Assembly (NCBI GenBank): GCA_001048675.1
Contig: CCKK01000020.1
Coordinates: forward strand, 930,001-994,000
Reading direction: 5' to 3'
Length of the DNA stretch: 64,000 nt
Origin: Vibrio diabolicus
Lineage (GTDB): Bacteria > Pseudomonadota > Gammaproteobacteria > Enterobacterales > Vibrionaceae
Shown in pieces: positions 46,225 to 54,766 of this stretch (its first letter is position 1; each line of letters starts with the position of its first letter). The translations under genes and the position numbers were made by a program. The notes below the pieces were generated by a model. It saw only the letters and a list, made by a program, of their open reading frames with translations, was not told the DNA's origin and searched no databases.

Positions 46225-47389
46225 GGTCATATCCTTTGATGTATCGCGGTGTTTTGAGTTTACAATCGCCATTCGGTGCGGATTCTGCTGCAAGGTGCTG
46301 AGCGATTGGCAGATAACAACGTTCGGCCGTATAAAGTTGAGAAACGTTGAGTGCTTCGATACCCATTGTCACTTTCATCCATGGAGACTCATTCAAGAGG
46401 CGAATTGCGTTATGTAACGACGCCACATTGTTTGGTGTGTACTTGATGCAATTGCGGCCATGCGTCAATACGCGATCCCAGTAGCTATCATCATGTGGGA
46501 TGACGATGCACATGCCTGCTGCGAGAGCTTCTAAAATGGATAATCCAAAAGGTTCGTTAACACTGGTGGAAACAAACACACCACACTGAGAGCGTAGGTC
46601 ATCTAGGTTATCTGGGCACTCATGCCATTCAACACCTTTTGTGGTGAAGTCTGGTGTTGAATATTCCACACCTGCCACATTTGGTTTGATGTAACACACG
46701 GTAGATTTGATCTCTTTTGTCTTATCAAGTGTTAAAGCATCAAGAAAAAGATCGATGTTCTTCCATTTTAGTAAGCTGGCCGCCCAGAAGACGCGGTTTG
46801 AAATCGGATTTGCTTGTTTTGGCCAGCGGTCTCTCGATAGTCCGTTAACAAACGTAGAAGCATTCAAACCACACCAATAGCGTTCAGTGGCTGGCTTCTC
46901 GGTTTTGAGGTAAACCTGTAAGGCCTCTAGCATCGATTCTCGGGTGTTTGCCAAGTAATAAATTGCGGATGCTTTTACCAAGCAGTAGCCGGAAGATCTT
47001 GAACGACCAATTGGACCATGAACCATTTGTACCACAGGCTTTTTGCTGATTAATCTTAGTAAGTACAAAGGCATATCATTACTTGGGCAAGATAGACCTA
47101 AAAAGCTATCTATCTTTGGTAGTTTCATGCACGCAAAAATCAGTTGGATAAAGTAATACGCGTTCATTAACCAGTAAGTGAGGCCATGAGTGGAGCTCAG
47201 TGGTGATGGTTTGATTTTGATAATCTGCACACGAGGCGTATCGCTAAGTAGTGACTCCCAATGCTCTGGATTCGTGGTCAGCAGATAACCAATTACGTTC
47301 AGTTTATCGCACTGTTTGAGGAGCTCTGCATTCGCAATTTTAGAACCACCTTGCATTGGGATTGCGTCGAACATTAATACACGTTTCAT
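46217..47389 (-). CDS. sypJ: Glycosyltransferase SypJ
   Basis: The 390-residue GT-B enzyme starts MKRVLMFDAIPMQGGSKIAN and holds a donor-site motif STSVNEPFGLSILEALAAGMCIVIPHDDS (about 275). GAGG precedes the ATG at 47389; the TTG at 47404 lies in the preceding gene's end. It is the second gene of the sypI-J-K-L unit and overlaps sypK by eight bases. Confidence 0.85.
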   Translation of the reverse strand: MKRVLMFDAIPMQGGSKIANAELLKQCDKLNVIGYLLTTNPEHWESLLSDTPRVQIIKIKPSPLSSTHGLTYWLMNAYYFIQLIFACMKLPKIDSFLGLSCPSNDMPLYLLRLISKKPVVQMVHGPIGRSRSSGYCLVKASAIYYLANTRESMLEALQVYLKTEKPATERYWCGLNASTFVNGLSRDRWPKQANPISNRVFWAASLLKWKNIDLFLDALTLDKTKEIKSTVCYIKPNVAGVEYSTPDFTTKGVEWHECPDNLDDLRSQCGVFVSTSVNEPFGLSILEALAAGMCIVIPHDDSYWDRVLTHGRNCIKYTPNNVASLHNAIRLLNESPWMKVTMGIEALNVSQLYTAERCYLPIAQHLAAESAPNGDCKLKTPRYIKGYDHV

Positions 47390-47400
47390 GACTGGCTTCC

Positions 47401-48585
47401 TCAATTGATGCTCAACCAGCGTGAAAGAGGCTTCATGCAGTGAGTCATTGGCATTGGTGTAATACTGTTGTTCTCAAGCTCACCTTCATAAATACGTTCA
47501 ATGGCGCTTATGGATGCTGCAGTCGTGAGGTTTTGGCTAGCATGAGGATAGGCGTTTTCAGCTAGCTTGTTTCTTAGAGCTACATCTTGCATGACTTGTT
47601 GGATAGCGTTTAATAAGCCTGCCATTCCGCGATTCTGGTACAGTAGCGCAGAGTGATTATGCTCGAACAACTCAGGAATACCTCCCGTTTTAGGAGCCAC
47701 GATAGGTAATTGGGCTAAAGCCGCTTCCCCTAATACGAGACCAAAGGCTTCCTCGTAGGCGCCGCTAATAAAAGCGTCTGCATTCCCAGACATCCATGCA
47801 CCAGCATTGCTTTTTTCCCCGACAAAGTGGACTCTGTCTTGGATACCGAGGTCCGAAGCAAGTTGTTGCAATGTTTCTCTTTCCTCGCCATCGCCAACGA
47901 TAACAAGATGAGGATTATCGTGATGGTAATTGTGCATGCGCATAGCGCGAATAAGGCGGTCGAATCCTTTTCTTTTAATCAATGAACCTACCGAGAGAAA
48001 GGTAAACGCTTGTGGAGGTATTCCGAGGTGAGCCTTGATATCAATGGGCGTATCAGAGTCCAGAAGCGATACACCGTTGTGCACAACATAAAGTTGGTCT
48101 TCTGGGTAACCGTCCTGAATAATTTCACGACCGACATCTTTACTAACGCAAATCAATTTTGGGGAGAGGTGTAGCCCAAGAGAGAAGCGATCTCGCAATG
48201 TATAGTGACAATGAAGTTGGGTGACAAGCGGGATGTGATTCATGCGTGCAGCCAAACACATCCATTGACAAGGACCACCGCTATTAACGTGTACCAAGTC
48301 GATATTGTGTTTTTCGATCAGTGCTGAGCCCTGTTTGATAAGGCTGTTCCATCCGCTAATATCCCAGCGAGGTGCACTCCAGCCACCAACGAGATTGAAA
48401 ACAGAATGTTCCGCTTCAATTCCGAGCGATTGACACTTATCGATTAGTGGCTGGCAATTTGACCACACGAATGGCTCAAACTTATCACGGTCAATCCCTG
48501 AGATGAGATCCAGAAGTACCACTTCACTGCCGCGAATCCAGTTATCACCATAATGAACATATAGAATGCGTTTTGGAGTAGTCAT
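47401..48585 (-). CDS. sypI: Glycosyltransferase family 4, SypI
   Basis: The 394-residue GT4 enzyme has IRGSEVVLLDL near the N-terminus, VHVNSGGPCQWM, GSLIKRKGFDRLI, and the donor motif SGAYEEAFGLVLGEAALAQLPIVAPKTGG. It is the first gene of the sypI-L unit. An AGAGGTGAC ribosome site precedes the ATG, and a sigma-54-type promoter plus palindrome lie upstream, as for V. fischeri sypI. Confidence 0.88.
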   Translation of the reverse strand: MTTPKRILYVHYGDNWIRGSEVVLLDLISGIDRDKFEPFVWSNCQPLIDKCQSLGIEAEHSVFNLVGGWSAPRWDISGWNSLIKQGSALIEKHNIDLVHVNSGGPCQWMCLAARMNHIPLVTQLHCHYTLRDRFSLGLHLSPKLICVSKDVGREIIQDGYPEDQLYVVHNGVSLLDSDTPIDIKAHLGIPPQAFTFLSVGSLIKRKGFDRLIRAMRMHNYHHDNPHLVIVGDGEERETLQQLASDLGIQDRVHFVGEKSNAGAWMSGNADAFISGAYEEAFGLVLGEAALAQLPIVAPKTGGIPELFEHNHSALLYQNRGMAGLLNAIQQVMQDVALRNKLAENAYPHASQNLTTAASISAIERIYEGELENNSITPMPMTHCMKPLSRWLSIN

Positions 48586-48628
48586 AAGTCACCTCTGTCT
48601 CATCATTAACTTGTGTTAACTGCTGAGT

Positions 48629-48644
48629 TGCAACAGAGATGCCA
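48629..48644 (-). promoter_or_regulatory. Sigma-54 promoter of sypI
   Basis: The minus strand reads TGGCATCTCTGTTGCA: GG-N10-GC intact and a perfect TTGCA at -12. The predicted start lies near 48618, about 33 bases before the ATG. The palindrome lies 71 bases upstream. Confidence 0.82.
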
Positions 48645-48715
48645 AAATATGCCATTAGTTTATGTATTTGAATATTATTAGATATTTGTGCTTGGACTTA
48701 AGGGGAGAGGCAATA

Positions 48716-48730
48716 TTCTCATATTGAGAA
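48716..48730. promoter_or_regulatory. SypG-type enhancer upstream of sypI
   Basis: TTCTCATATTGAGAA is a perfect palindrome with 14 of 15 identity to the sypA copy, between sypH and sypI. Confidence 0.78.
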
Positions 48731-48740
48731 CCAATATGGC

Positions 48741-49811
48741 TTATTGCTCCGTTTCAATTTGATATTTTCGTAGCAATACAGGAATAACGCTTTGCGCCGA
48801 GAAATCATCAATAATGGTCTGCCGAGCGTTTTGACGAATGAGAGATTGCTGCGCTTCATCAAGAGACATCCAATGTTTAAGGCATTGAGCGAGAGATGAG
48901 ATGTCATTGACAATAAAGCCATTTTCGCCAGTTTGGATAATATCGGGCAAGCGACCCACGCGTAGGCTCATCACGATTATTCCTCTAGCCATTGCTTCAA
49001 GCGCCGCCATAGGCAGGCCTTCATAGCGAGAAGAAATTACCAGCACGCCAATGTTTTTCCAAACGGTCTCCATTTCAGTTTGATGACCGAAAAATGTCAC
49101 ATTTGAAGGGGCAATTTGGGCGAGTGATTCTCTTTCTGGTCCATCACCGTAAACACTAAAATGCAGTGTTGGGCAGAGCTCAGCCACTTCGATAAATTGG
49201 TCGGCACCTTTTTCTTGGCTCAATCGGCCGACGAAAGCGATTTCTTGATAGTTGAGATTACGATCGGGAATCGAAACAAAGTTATTCAGCAGTTCCGAAG
49301 GGAAAATGACTTTACGCTGAATGCTTGGGCTGACGGAAAAGCAGTGGTTAGAGAGGTAGCCTGAACTTCTATCAAGCCAATCATAGAGCCACAGTTTTCC
49401 CGAGGATGATTCTCCTGCATGATAAGTTGAAATCAAGCGAGGAAATGTGCGCGTGAGTAGCTTGGCACAGCGCGCTAAGATTGACGCTTTGTAACCGTGG
49501 GAGTGAATGACCGATGGTTGGTGATTGGCGACCGCGCTTGTTAGGTGTTTGATCTTTAATGCCTTATGTGGCTCACCAGACAAATGGTTCAAGTAACTCA
49601 CAGGGATGGTGGATTCTTCTGCTTTCTCTACAATCTGTGCTGGTGGCGAGTACTCAGTCGTTAAGACAACACGTGCTTTGTGCCCAAATGTCATTAATCC
49701 ACGAGCAAGCTCTATGACGTGACTTTCGATACCGCCAAACAGGCGGCTATCAAGAAAAATCCAAATTTCACCAACGGCAGGTTTCTCAAGATTGTTCGAG
49801 ATTAATTTCAT
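48741..49811 (-). CDS. sypH: Glycosyltransferase family 4, SypH
   Basis: The 356-residue GT4 enzyme has FGGIESHVIELARGL near the N-terminus, VIHSHGYKASILAR, FVGRLSQEKGADQFI and the donor motif SSRYEGLPMAALEAMARGIIVMSLRVGG-like segment (about 265-290; the last part reads VGRLPD). It overlaps the 3' end of sypG by 26 bases, so the two genes are translated together. It ends just before the sypI promoter region. Confidence 0.85.
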   Translation of the reverse strand: MKLISNNLEKPAVGEIWIFLDSRLFGGIESHVIELARGLMTFGHKARVVLTTEYSPPAQIVEKAEESTIPVSYLNHLSGEPHKALKIKHLTSAVANHQPSVIHSHGYKASILARCAKLLTRTFPRLISTYHAGESSSGKLWLYDWLDRSSGYLSNHCFSVSPSIQRKVIFPSELLNNFVSIPDRNLNYQEIAFVGRLSQEKGADQFIEVAELCPTLHFSVYGDGPERESLAQIAPSNVTFFGHQTEMETVWKNIGVLVISSRYEGLPMAALEAMARGIIVMSLRVGRLPDIIQTGENGFIVNDISSLAQCLKHWMSLDEAQQSLIRQNARQTIIDDFSAQSVIPVLLRKYQIETEQ

Positions 49812-51309
49812 CCGCTTCCCACGCTTGTTTTTTTCGGTAAACCGTAGATGGGCTTAGCTCCAGCATTACGGCGGCATTGAGTACGTTGCCATCACAGTAT
49901 GCGATTGCGTTTTGAATCGCCTCACGCTCCACTTGCCACATAGGGCGAATGGTTCCATCAGAGTTAAAGTACGGCGAGGCAGCCGCTGAGGATTGTATGT
50001 TAGGTTCCGGTGTCGGTATTGACGGTTCTCTAGCGGGGGCCGATTGTTCCTCAATATACACAGGTTGGGATGTTATTGTTGGAGGGGGGGCTGGCTTTTG
50101 AGTTACATGTGCGGGAGTGGATGTTCTCACCGTTTTAGACTTTCTAGTCAGTTGAGCGGGTAGGTGATTCACCGTGACTTTTTCGTCATTATTAAGCACC
50201 ACAATGTTACGTATGATGTTTTGTAATTGCCTTACATTACCCGGCCATTCGTAGTGCTTGATGATATGTTGAGCTTCGCTGTCGATTGTTGAGAATTTCT
50301 TTTTGTCCTGTTTGGCATAAGTGGTCAAAAAGTGCTTGGCTAGCGTGACGATGTCACTTCCTCGCTCGCGCAGAGGGGGCATATCGATAGGTATTACGTG
50401 TACGCGGTAATACAAATCTTCACGAAAACGACCTTCTTCCACTTCTGTTAATGGATCTCGGTTGGTGGCGCAAATGATTCGGACATCCACCTTCATCTCT
50501 CGAGTGCCACCAAGCGGTGTGTAGGTTCCTGTTTGAAGAAAACGGAGCAACTTCTTTTGCATCTCAAGTTCCATTTCACACAGTTCATCGAGAAAAAGCG
50601 TTCCACCGTGAGCCAGCGTCGCAGCACCTTTTCGGTCTGTTGTGGCTCCGGTAAATGCGCCTTTAACGTGGCCAAAAATCTCACTTTCCATTAAATCTCG
50701 GGGGATGGCCCCGCAGTTAATAGCAATAAAAGGCTTGTCTTTACGATCGCTCTGACGGTGCACGGCTTCAGCACAGACTTCTTTACCTGTGCCGCTTTCA
50801 CCCACAATAAAGACACTGGCAGATGTTGGAGCAACGGCATCAATGGTTTTATATACCGCCTGCATTGGGAGACTTGAACCGATAAATCCGTGATAGTTAT
50901 GGCGATCAAACTTGGACTGAATGTTTTCTACTAAATCTTCCAGTTTGGCGCGTTTGAGGTGCAATGCAACAGAAGTTTTTAGGCGATCAGCGTTAATAGG
51001 TTTTTCTAAGAAATCTTCCGCGCCTTTTTGAATTAGGTTAACGGCTAAGTCTACGCTGCCATGCGCTGTAGCAATAATAACGGAGGTAGGAATGTCATTC
51101 TGGTTGATCCAATCCAACACGTCTTCACCAGACATATCGGGCAGTTTCAAATCGAGAATGATGAGCTGAGGTTTGCTTCTTTCAATAAATTGAATTGCTT
51201 CGCGACCTGTTTCGACATGAAAAATGTCATAAGGTTCGTCTTTGACATACTGCTTATAAAGTATGGCTAGTGAAGTAGAGTCTTCTACCAGTAACACCCT
51301 TGGTCTCAT
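49786..51309 (-). CDS. sypG: Sigma-54-dependent response regulator SypG (LuxO-like)
   Basis: The 507-residue NtrC-class activator has a receiver with phosphate-accepting Asp53 and Lys103, an AAA+ domain with Walker A GESGTGKE (170-177) and the sigma-54-contacting GAFTGAT (217-223), and a C-terminal Fis-type helix-turn-helix (about 465-500). A Pro-rich linker (about 395-450) joins the last two. It closely resembles LuxO. It should activate the sypA, sypI, sypN and sypP promoters, probably after phosphate transfer from the Hpt protein next door. Confidence 0.92.
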   Translation of the reverse strand: MRPRVLLVEDSTSLAILYKQYVKDEPYDIFHVETGREAIQFIERSKPQLIILDLKLPDMSGEDVLDWINQNDIPTSVIIATAHGSVDLAVNLIQKGAEDFLEKPINADRLKTSVALHLKRAKLEDLVENIQSKFDRHNYHGFIGSSLPMQAVYKTIDAVAPTSASVFIVGESGTGKEVCAEAVHRQSDRKDKPFIAINCGAIPRDLMESEIFGHVKGAFTGATTDRKGAATLAHGGTLFLDELCEMELEMQKKLLRFLQTGTYTPLGGTREMKVDVRIICATNRDPLTEVEEGRFREDLYYRVHVIPIDMPPLRERGSDIVTLAKHFLTTYAKQDKKKFSTIDSEAQHIIKHYEWPGNVRQLQNIIRNIVVLNNDEKVTVNHLPAQLTRKSKTVRTSTPAHVTQKPAPPPTITSQPVYIEEQSAPAREPSIPTPEPNIQSSAAASPYFNSDGTIRPMWQVEREAIQNAIAYCDGNVLNAAVMLELSPSTVYRKKQAWEADEINLEQS

Positions 51310-51420
51310 AGTCCTATCCCAACGTAGTTCGTTTCACTTTTATGATTTTTGTCAGCACTATTATTTGTATTTGGCGTGATGAGCGAGTTATATGGCTTAG
51401 TGCTCTCTAGTGCTGAATAT

Positions 51421-51435
51421 TCTCAATTTGAGAAA
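51421..51435. promoter_or_regulatory. SypG-type palindrome upstream of sypG
   Basis: TTCTCAATTTGAGAA, identical to the sypA copy, 111 bases before the sypG ATG. I find no GG-N10-GC promoter between it and the gene, so it may act in autorepression or with a distant promoter. Confidence 0.6.
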
Positions 51436-51532
51436 AGCGTTATCTAAGTATTAGCACAAGGTGGGAAATTTGCGAAAAATCCATACTTTTTAATTGATTA
51501 AGTTAAATTGTAAATGTCTTAGATGATATCGG

Positions 51533-51556
51533 CATCGCACTTTAATAAGTGCGATG
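51533..51556 (-). terminator. Hairpin between the Hpt gene and sypG
   Basis: CATCGCACTT (51533-51542), loop TAAT, exact complement to 51556, 30 bases past the Hpt stop. There is no U-run. It probably separates the sypA-D/Hpt transcript from sypG. Confidence 0.6.
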
Positions 51557-51585
51557 ATTCATAAGATAATTTATTATTGAAACGG

Positions 51586-51966
51586 TTACTCGAACCCCTG
51601 ATCTTTTCGCTTTTCTAGCGCGTCAAACGATTCAATTGCCAGCTGGGAAAGAGACTCACAGAGAGCCAATGCTTCTAGTGTTTTCCCTTCCACACAATAT
51701 TTCTCAATCATTCTTGCTTGTCTGGAAAGCGTTCGGTTACCTAAAGCAAGGGCAGAGCTGCCGAGTGTATGAACTTCGAACTCTAATGTTTGGAGGTCTT
51801 TCGCGCTTAATGCTTGCTCTATTTTCTCCATGCGCTCTCGTGACTCTTCAATATAGTGTTCAATCAGCGTAGGGATGATTTCGGCGCACGTATCTTTGAT
51901 CATTTGCTGGAGAATGTGTTCATCCACCAATTCCTGTTCGATAGTCGGTGTGTTATTTGCAGTCAT
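51586..51966 (-). CDS. Stand-alone histidine phosphotransfer (Hpt) protein in the sypF position
   Basis: The 126-residue all-helical protein carries the Hpt motif VHTLGSSALALG with the phosphorylatable His66. No kinase, PAS, HAMP or receiver domain is present and no membrane segment. It lies where V. fischeri has sypE and the hybrid kinase sypF, 11 bases after sypD. It most likely relays phosphate from kinases elsewhere to SypG. V. fischeri work showing that only the SypF Hpt domain is needed for RscS signalling supports this reading. Confidence 0.85.
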   Translation of the reverse strand: MTANNTPTIEQELVDEHILQQMIKDTCAEIIPTLIEHYIEESRERMEKIEQALSAKDLQTLEFEVHTLGSSALALGNRTLSRQARMIEKYCVEGKTLEALALCESLSQLAIESFDALEKRKDQGFE

Positions 51967-51977
51967 ATTGGCGCTCC

Positions 51978-52664
51978 CTATAACATAAACAGTTCACTTT
52001 TCTTAATTTGTTGAGATATCTTTTCTTTCCACTTTTTGGGTAAAAAGCGTAGCTTGGAAACTTGTCGGAGCAACTCATCTTTCAGGCTAGGTGTATGCTT
52101 CATATTCAGCACGGAACCAATCAAATTCGCATCGCTAGCATCAAGTAGTTTTTTGGCTTGTTCGAGTTGGGTTGCCGTCGTAGAGCCATAATGTGCGACT
52201 AATAAGGTGGCATCACATACGCCCGCAATCACTTGAGGGGCAATATTGCTTCGGTTGACACTCAGAAGTGGAGATGTGTCTATCACGACGCGCTCGTATT
52301 GCGTTAACCACTCTGCAATATTGCGCTTCAGCATTGTCGGGTCTCGGTACGCCAATTGAGTGCTGGCGAGAGATGGAGCAGGGAGACCGACTAAGGTTTG
52401 ATGCGTATTTTCTCTTGTGATCAGGTGGCCAACTTTTTCGGCATCATCAAACTCGTGAATGGTGCGATAAGCGGGCTTGAACAGGTTAAGATCCACATAC
52501 AAAGTATTGTGCCCAGCTAAAACCAGACGCTCTGCTAGAGATGAAGCCACGGAAGTGACGCCGTCTTCAGACTTACAACCCACAACACAAATCGTTTTGT
52601 GGCCTTTCTGTTCACTCTGAAGATAAATTTGCTCAATCTCAGCGTGAGTGGCAGGAATAGTCAT
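51978..52664 (-). CDS. sypD: CpsD/Wzc-like ATPase with altered Walker A, SypD
   Basis: The 228-residue protein has the fold of bacterial tyrosine-kinase ATPases (MinD/CpsD type), with a Walker B VVIDTSPLL (about 128-136). The P-loop reads GCKSEDGVTS (about 29-38), with Val where CpsD and Wzc have the essential Lys. The C-terminus (KKSELFML) has no tyrosine cluster. It may bind nucleotide weakly or act as a structural partner of SypO. It overlaps sypC by one base. Confidence 0.8.
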   Translation of the reverse strand: MTIPATHAEIEQIYLQSEQKGHKTICVVGCKSEDGVTSVASSLAERLVLAGHNTLYVDLNLFKPAYRTIHEFDDAEKVGHLITRENTHQTLVGLPAPSLASTQLAYRDPTMLKRNIAEWLTQYERVVIDTSPLLSVNRSNIAPQVIAGVCDATLLVAHYGSTTATQLEQAKKLLDASDANLIGSVLNMKHTPSLKDELLRQVSKLRFLPKKWKEKISQQIKKSELFML

Positions 52665-54766
52665 TACAACGCTCCTATTAACACGATGGTTGTGGTGATT
52701 TGTAGAATATCTCTTAACCCGGCTCTCGCTTTTTCAGCAAAGCTTTCGTCTTTATGTGGAATATAAATGGTGTCGCCTGCACGGATGACTGGTAAATCAT
52801 AAATGTTGGCGGTTTTGCTAAAGTTCACCAAATCAAATGTTCGAGCTTGGCCCTGACAGCAAGACATGTTGACCACACTGATTTTTTCAAGATACGCATT
52901 GTTTGTCGGGCCTCCTGCTTCGGCCAGCAAGTCAAGTACCGTCATGTTGTCATTAAATACATAGCGCCCAGGGTCTCTTACTTCACCTAATACACGCACG
53001 GTGGATTCTTTGGAGCGATCCAACCAGTTTTTGTTTTTTTCCGGAATGTAAATGGTATCGCCGGGACGAACGTGGGGCAGAATAGACTCATCGCCCGTTT
53101 CAAAGTACATCGACAAATTCAATTTACTCACTTTGGCATAGCCTAGGCCACGGTGCGTCACACGAATATTGTGAATATCGGCATCCATTGTTGGTCCATC
53201 GGCGGCAGATAAAATATCCAGAAAGTGCATCTCTTCAGTAAAGCGATAGCGGCCAGGGGCATTGATTTGACCGAAAACATATATCGAGGCATCAGAGCTC
53301 TGGCTTACCCATTGCGATTTGTTGTCTGATGGATCGTCAGGTAATGCATGGACTCTTACTACCGTGCCAGCAGAAACTCGGGGCAGATTCGATGTTGGTG
53401 AGCCATCTAAAATGTATTGATCTAAATCGAACTGTGTCATTTGACCATTATTGGCGACTTCAATTTTGGTGGTGTCAGCTCTACGTGTTGGGCCGCCAAC
53501 ATGCGCAAGCAGATCAATTAAATCCATTTCGTCTGACCATTCAATACGTCCCGGGCGCACGACTTCTCCCATCACAGCGACCGCTCGACTTGGCGCCACT
53601 TTTAGCCATGACTTCTCGTTGAAATCGGTTTTCTCAGGGACGAAAATCGCGTCGCCAGGTCCGACATTCGGTGGTCTAACCGAAGACAGCCCCTCGGTAT
53701 GCGCGGTTAGGTCGAATTTGATGACCTTACCATCGGCTTTTATGACACGAATTTGGCGAGATTCTGCATAGCGAGTAGGCCCGCCTGCATTGGCGAGAAT
53801 ATCCATGAAGCTAGCGTCTTGCTTTCCTTCATACGCGCCAGGGTGGGCAACTTCACCCATGACATAAACCACATTTGCACCCGCTTTGATTTCTTCTTCC
53901 TGTTTTGGAACAAAGATGGTGGCACCCGGTAGGATTTCTGGTAGTAAGCTTTGATCACCCGTATCCAGATACTTTTTTAGATTAAACATGGTTGGGTTGT
54001 TATTTGTGATCACGCGAATTTGCTCAACACTAGCATATCGTGTTACGCCGCCAGCTCTCATCACGACATCAACGAGCGTGGTGTTCGGTTTGTAAGAGAA
54101 TGAGCCGGGAGCATTAACTTCACCAAAGACTTTGATGGCACGAGCGGAGTCTGCGCTATCGCCTGAGTTCGCGAGTTTTGCTGCATCAAATTCTTGCTCA
54201 ATATTCCCAACGAGTGGAGATGCTGGAACAAACAGTACGTCCAGCGATTCCAATTTCGGGAGCTGGCTATTATCACCAGTATCAAGGAAACGTTTGTAGT
54301 CAAACTCGATGTTTTTGTCGCCGCGTTTAACGATCATTTTATCGAGCTGAGCACCAGCGCGAAGGCCGCCAGCTTCGTATACAAACATTTGAATGTTGGA
54401 ACCTGAAGGTAAGGTATATTCCCCGGGTTTGACCACGTAGCCTTGGACTGACACTAATAACTGTTGTTGTTTGATAAAGACTCGAGCGTTGTTTACGTCA
54501 CGATACACGGTTTTTAGCGTTTCGATAATCACGTCTTGGAGCTGTTGTTCATTATATCCAGCAACAAATACAGGGCCGACTTCCGGTAAGTTAATACGCC
54601 CACGGCGATCGACTTGAAACCCTTTATTTAAAGACGCTTCTCCAGGTAGGTTAATCTGAATTAAATCGCCAACCTTAACAGTATTGTTTCCATCTGCTGA
54701 CGAAGTAGGTACCCAAGCAACCAAGCACAAAAGAACTAAGGTGATAAATGGTTTCATCGTGTTCAT
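52664..54766 (-). CDS. sypC: Polysaccharide export protein with six SLBB repeats, SypC
   Basis: The 700-residue protein has a signal peptide (MKPFITLVLLCLVAWVPTSSA), a Poly_export domain (about 30-110) and six SLBB-type repeats, each with a VxGEVxxPGxY start and a GGPTR-like end; the first is the most divergent. This is much longer than E. coli Wza (379). It should form the outer-membrane/periplasmic exit channel. It lacks a clear lipobox. GGAGG precedes the ATG, which overlaps the sypB stop (ATGA). Confidence 0.88.
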   Translation of the reverse strand: MNTMKPFITLVLLCLVAWVPTSSADGNNTVKVGDLIQINLPGEASLNKGFQVDRRGRINLPEVGPVFVAGYNEQQLQDVIIETLKTVYRDVNNARVFIKQQQLLVSVQGYVVKPGEYTLPSGSNIQMFVYEAGGLRAGAQLDKMIVKRGDKNIEFDYKRFLDTGDNSQLPKLESLDVLFVPASPLVGNIEQEFDAAKLANSGDSADSARAIKVFGEVNAPGSFSYKPNTTLVDVVMRAGGVTRYASVEQIRVITNNNPTMFNLKKYLDTGDQSLLPEILPGATIFVPKQEEEIKAGANVVYVMGEVAHPGAYEGKQDASFMDILANAGGPTRYAESRQIRVIKADGKVIKFDLTAHTEGLSSVRPPNVGPGDAIFVPEKTDFNEKSWLKVAPSRAVAVMGEVVRPGRIEWSDEMDLIDLLAHVGGPTRRADTTKIEVANNGQMTQFDLDQYILDGSPTSNLPRVSAGTVVRVHALPDDPSDNKSQWVSQSSDASIYVFGQINAPGRYRFTEEMHFLDILSAADGPTMDADIHNIRVTHRGLGYAKVSKLNLSMYFETGDESILPHVRPGDTIYIPEKNKNWLDRSKESTVRVLGEVRDPGRYVFNDNMTVLDLLAEAGGPTNNAYLEKISVVNMSCCQGQARTFDLVNFSKTANIYDLPVIRAGDTIYIPHKDESFAEKARAGLRDILQITTTIVLIGAL

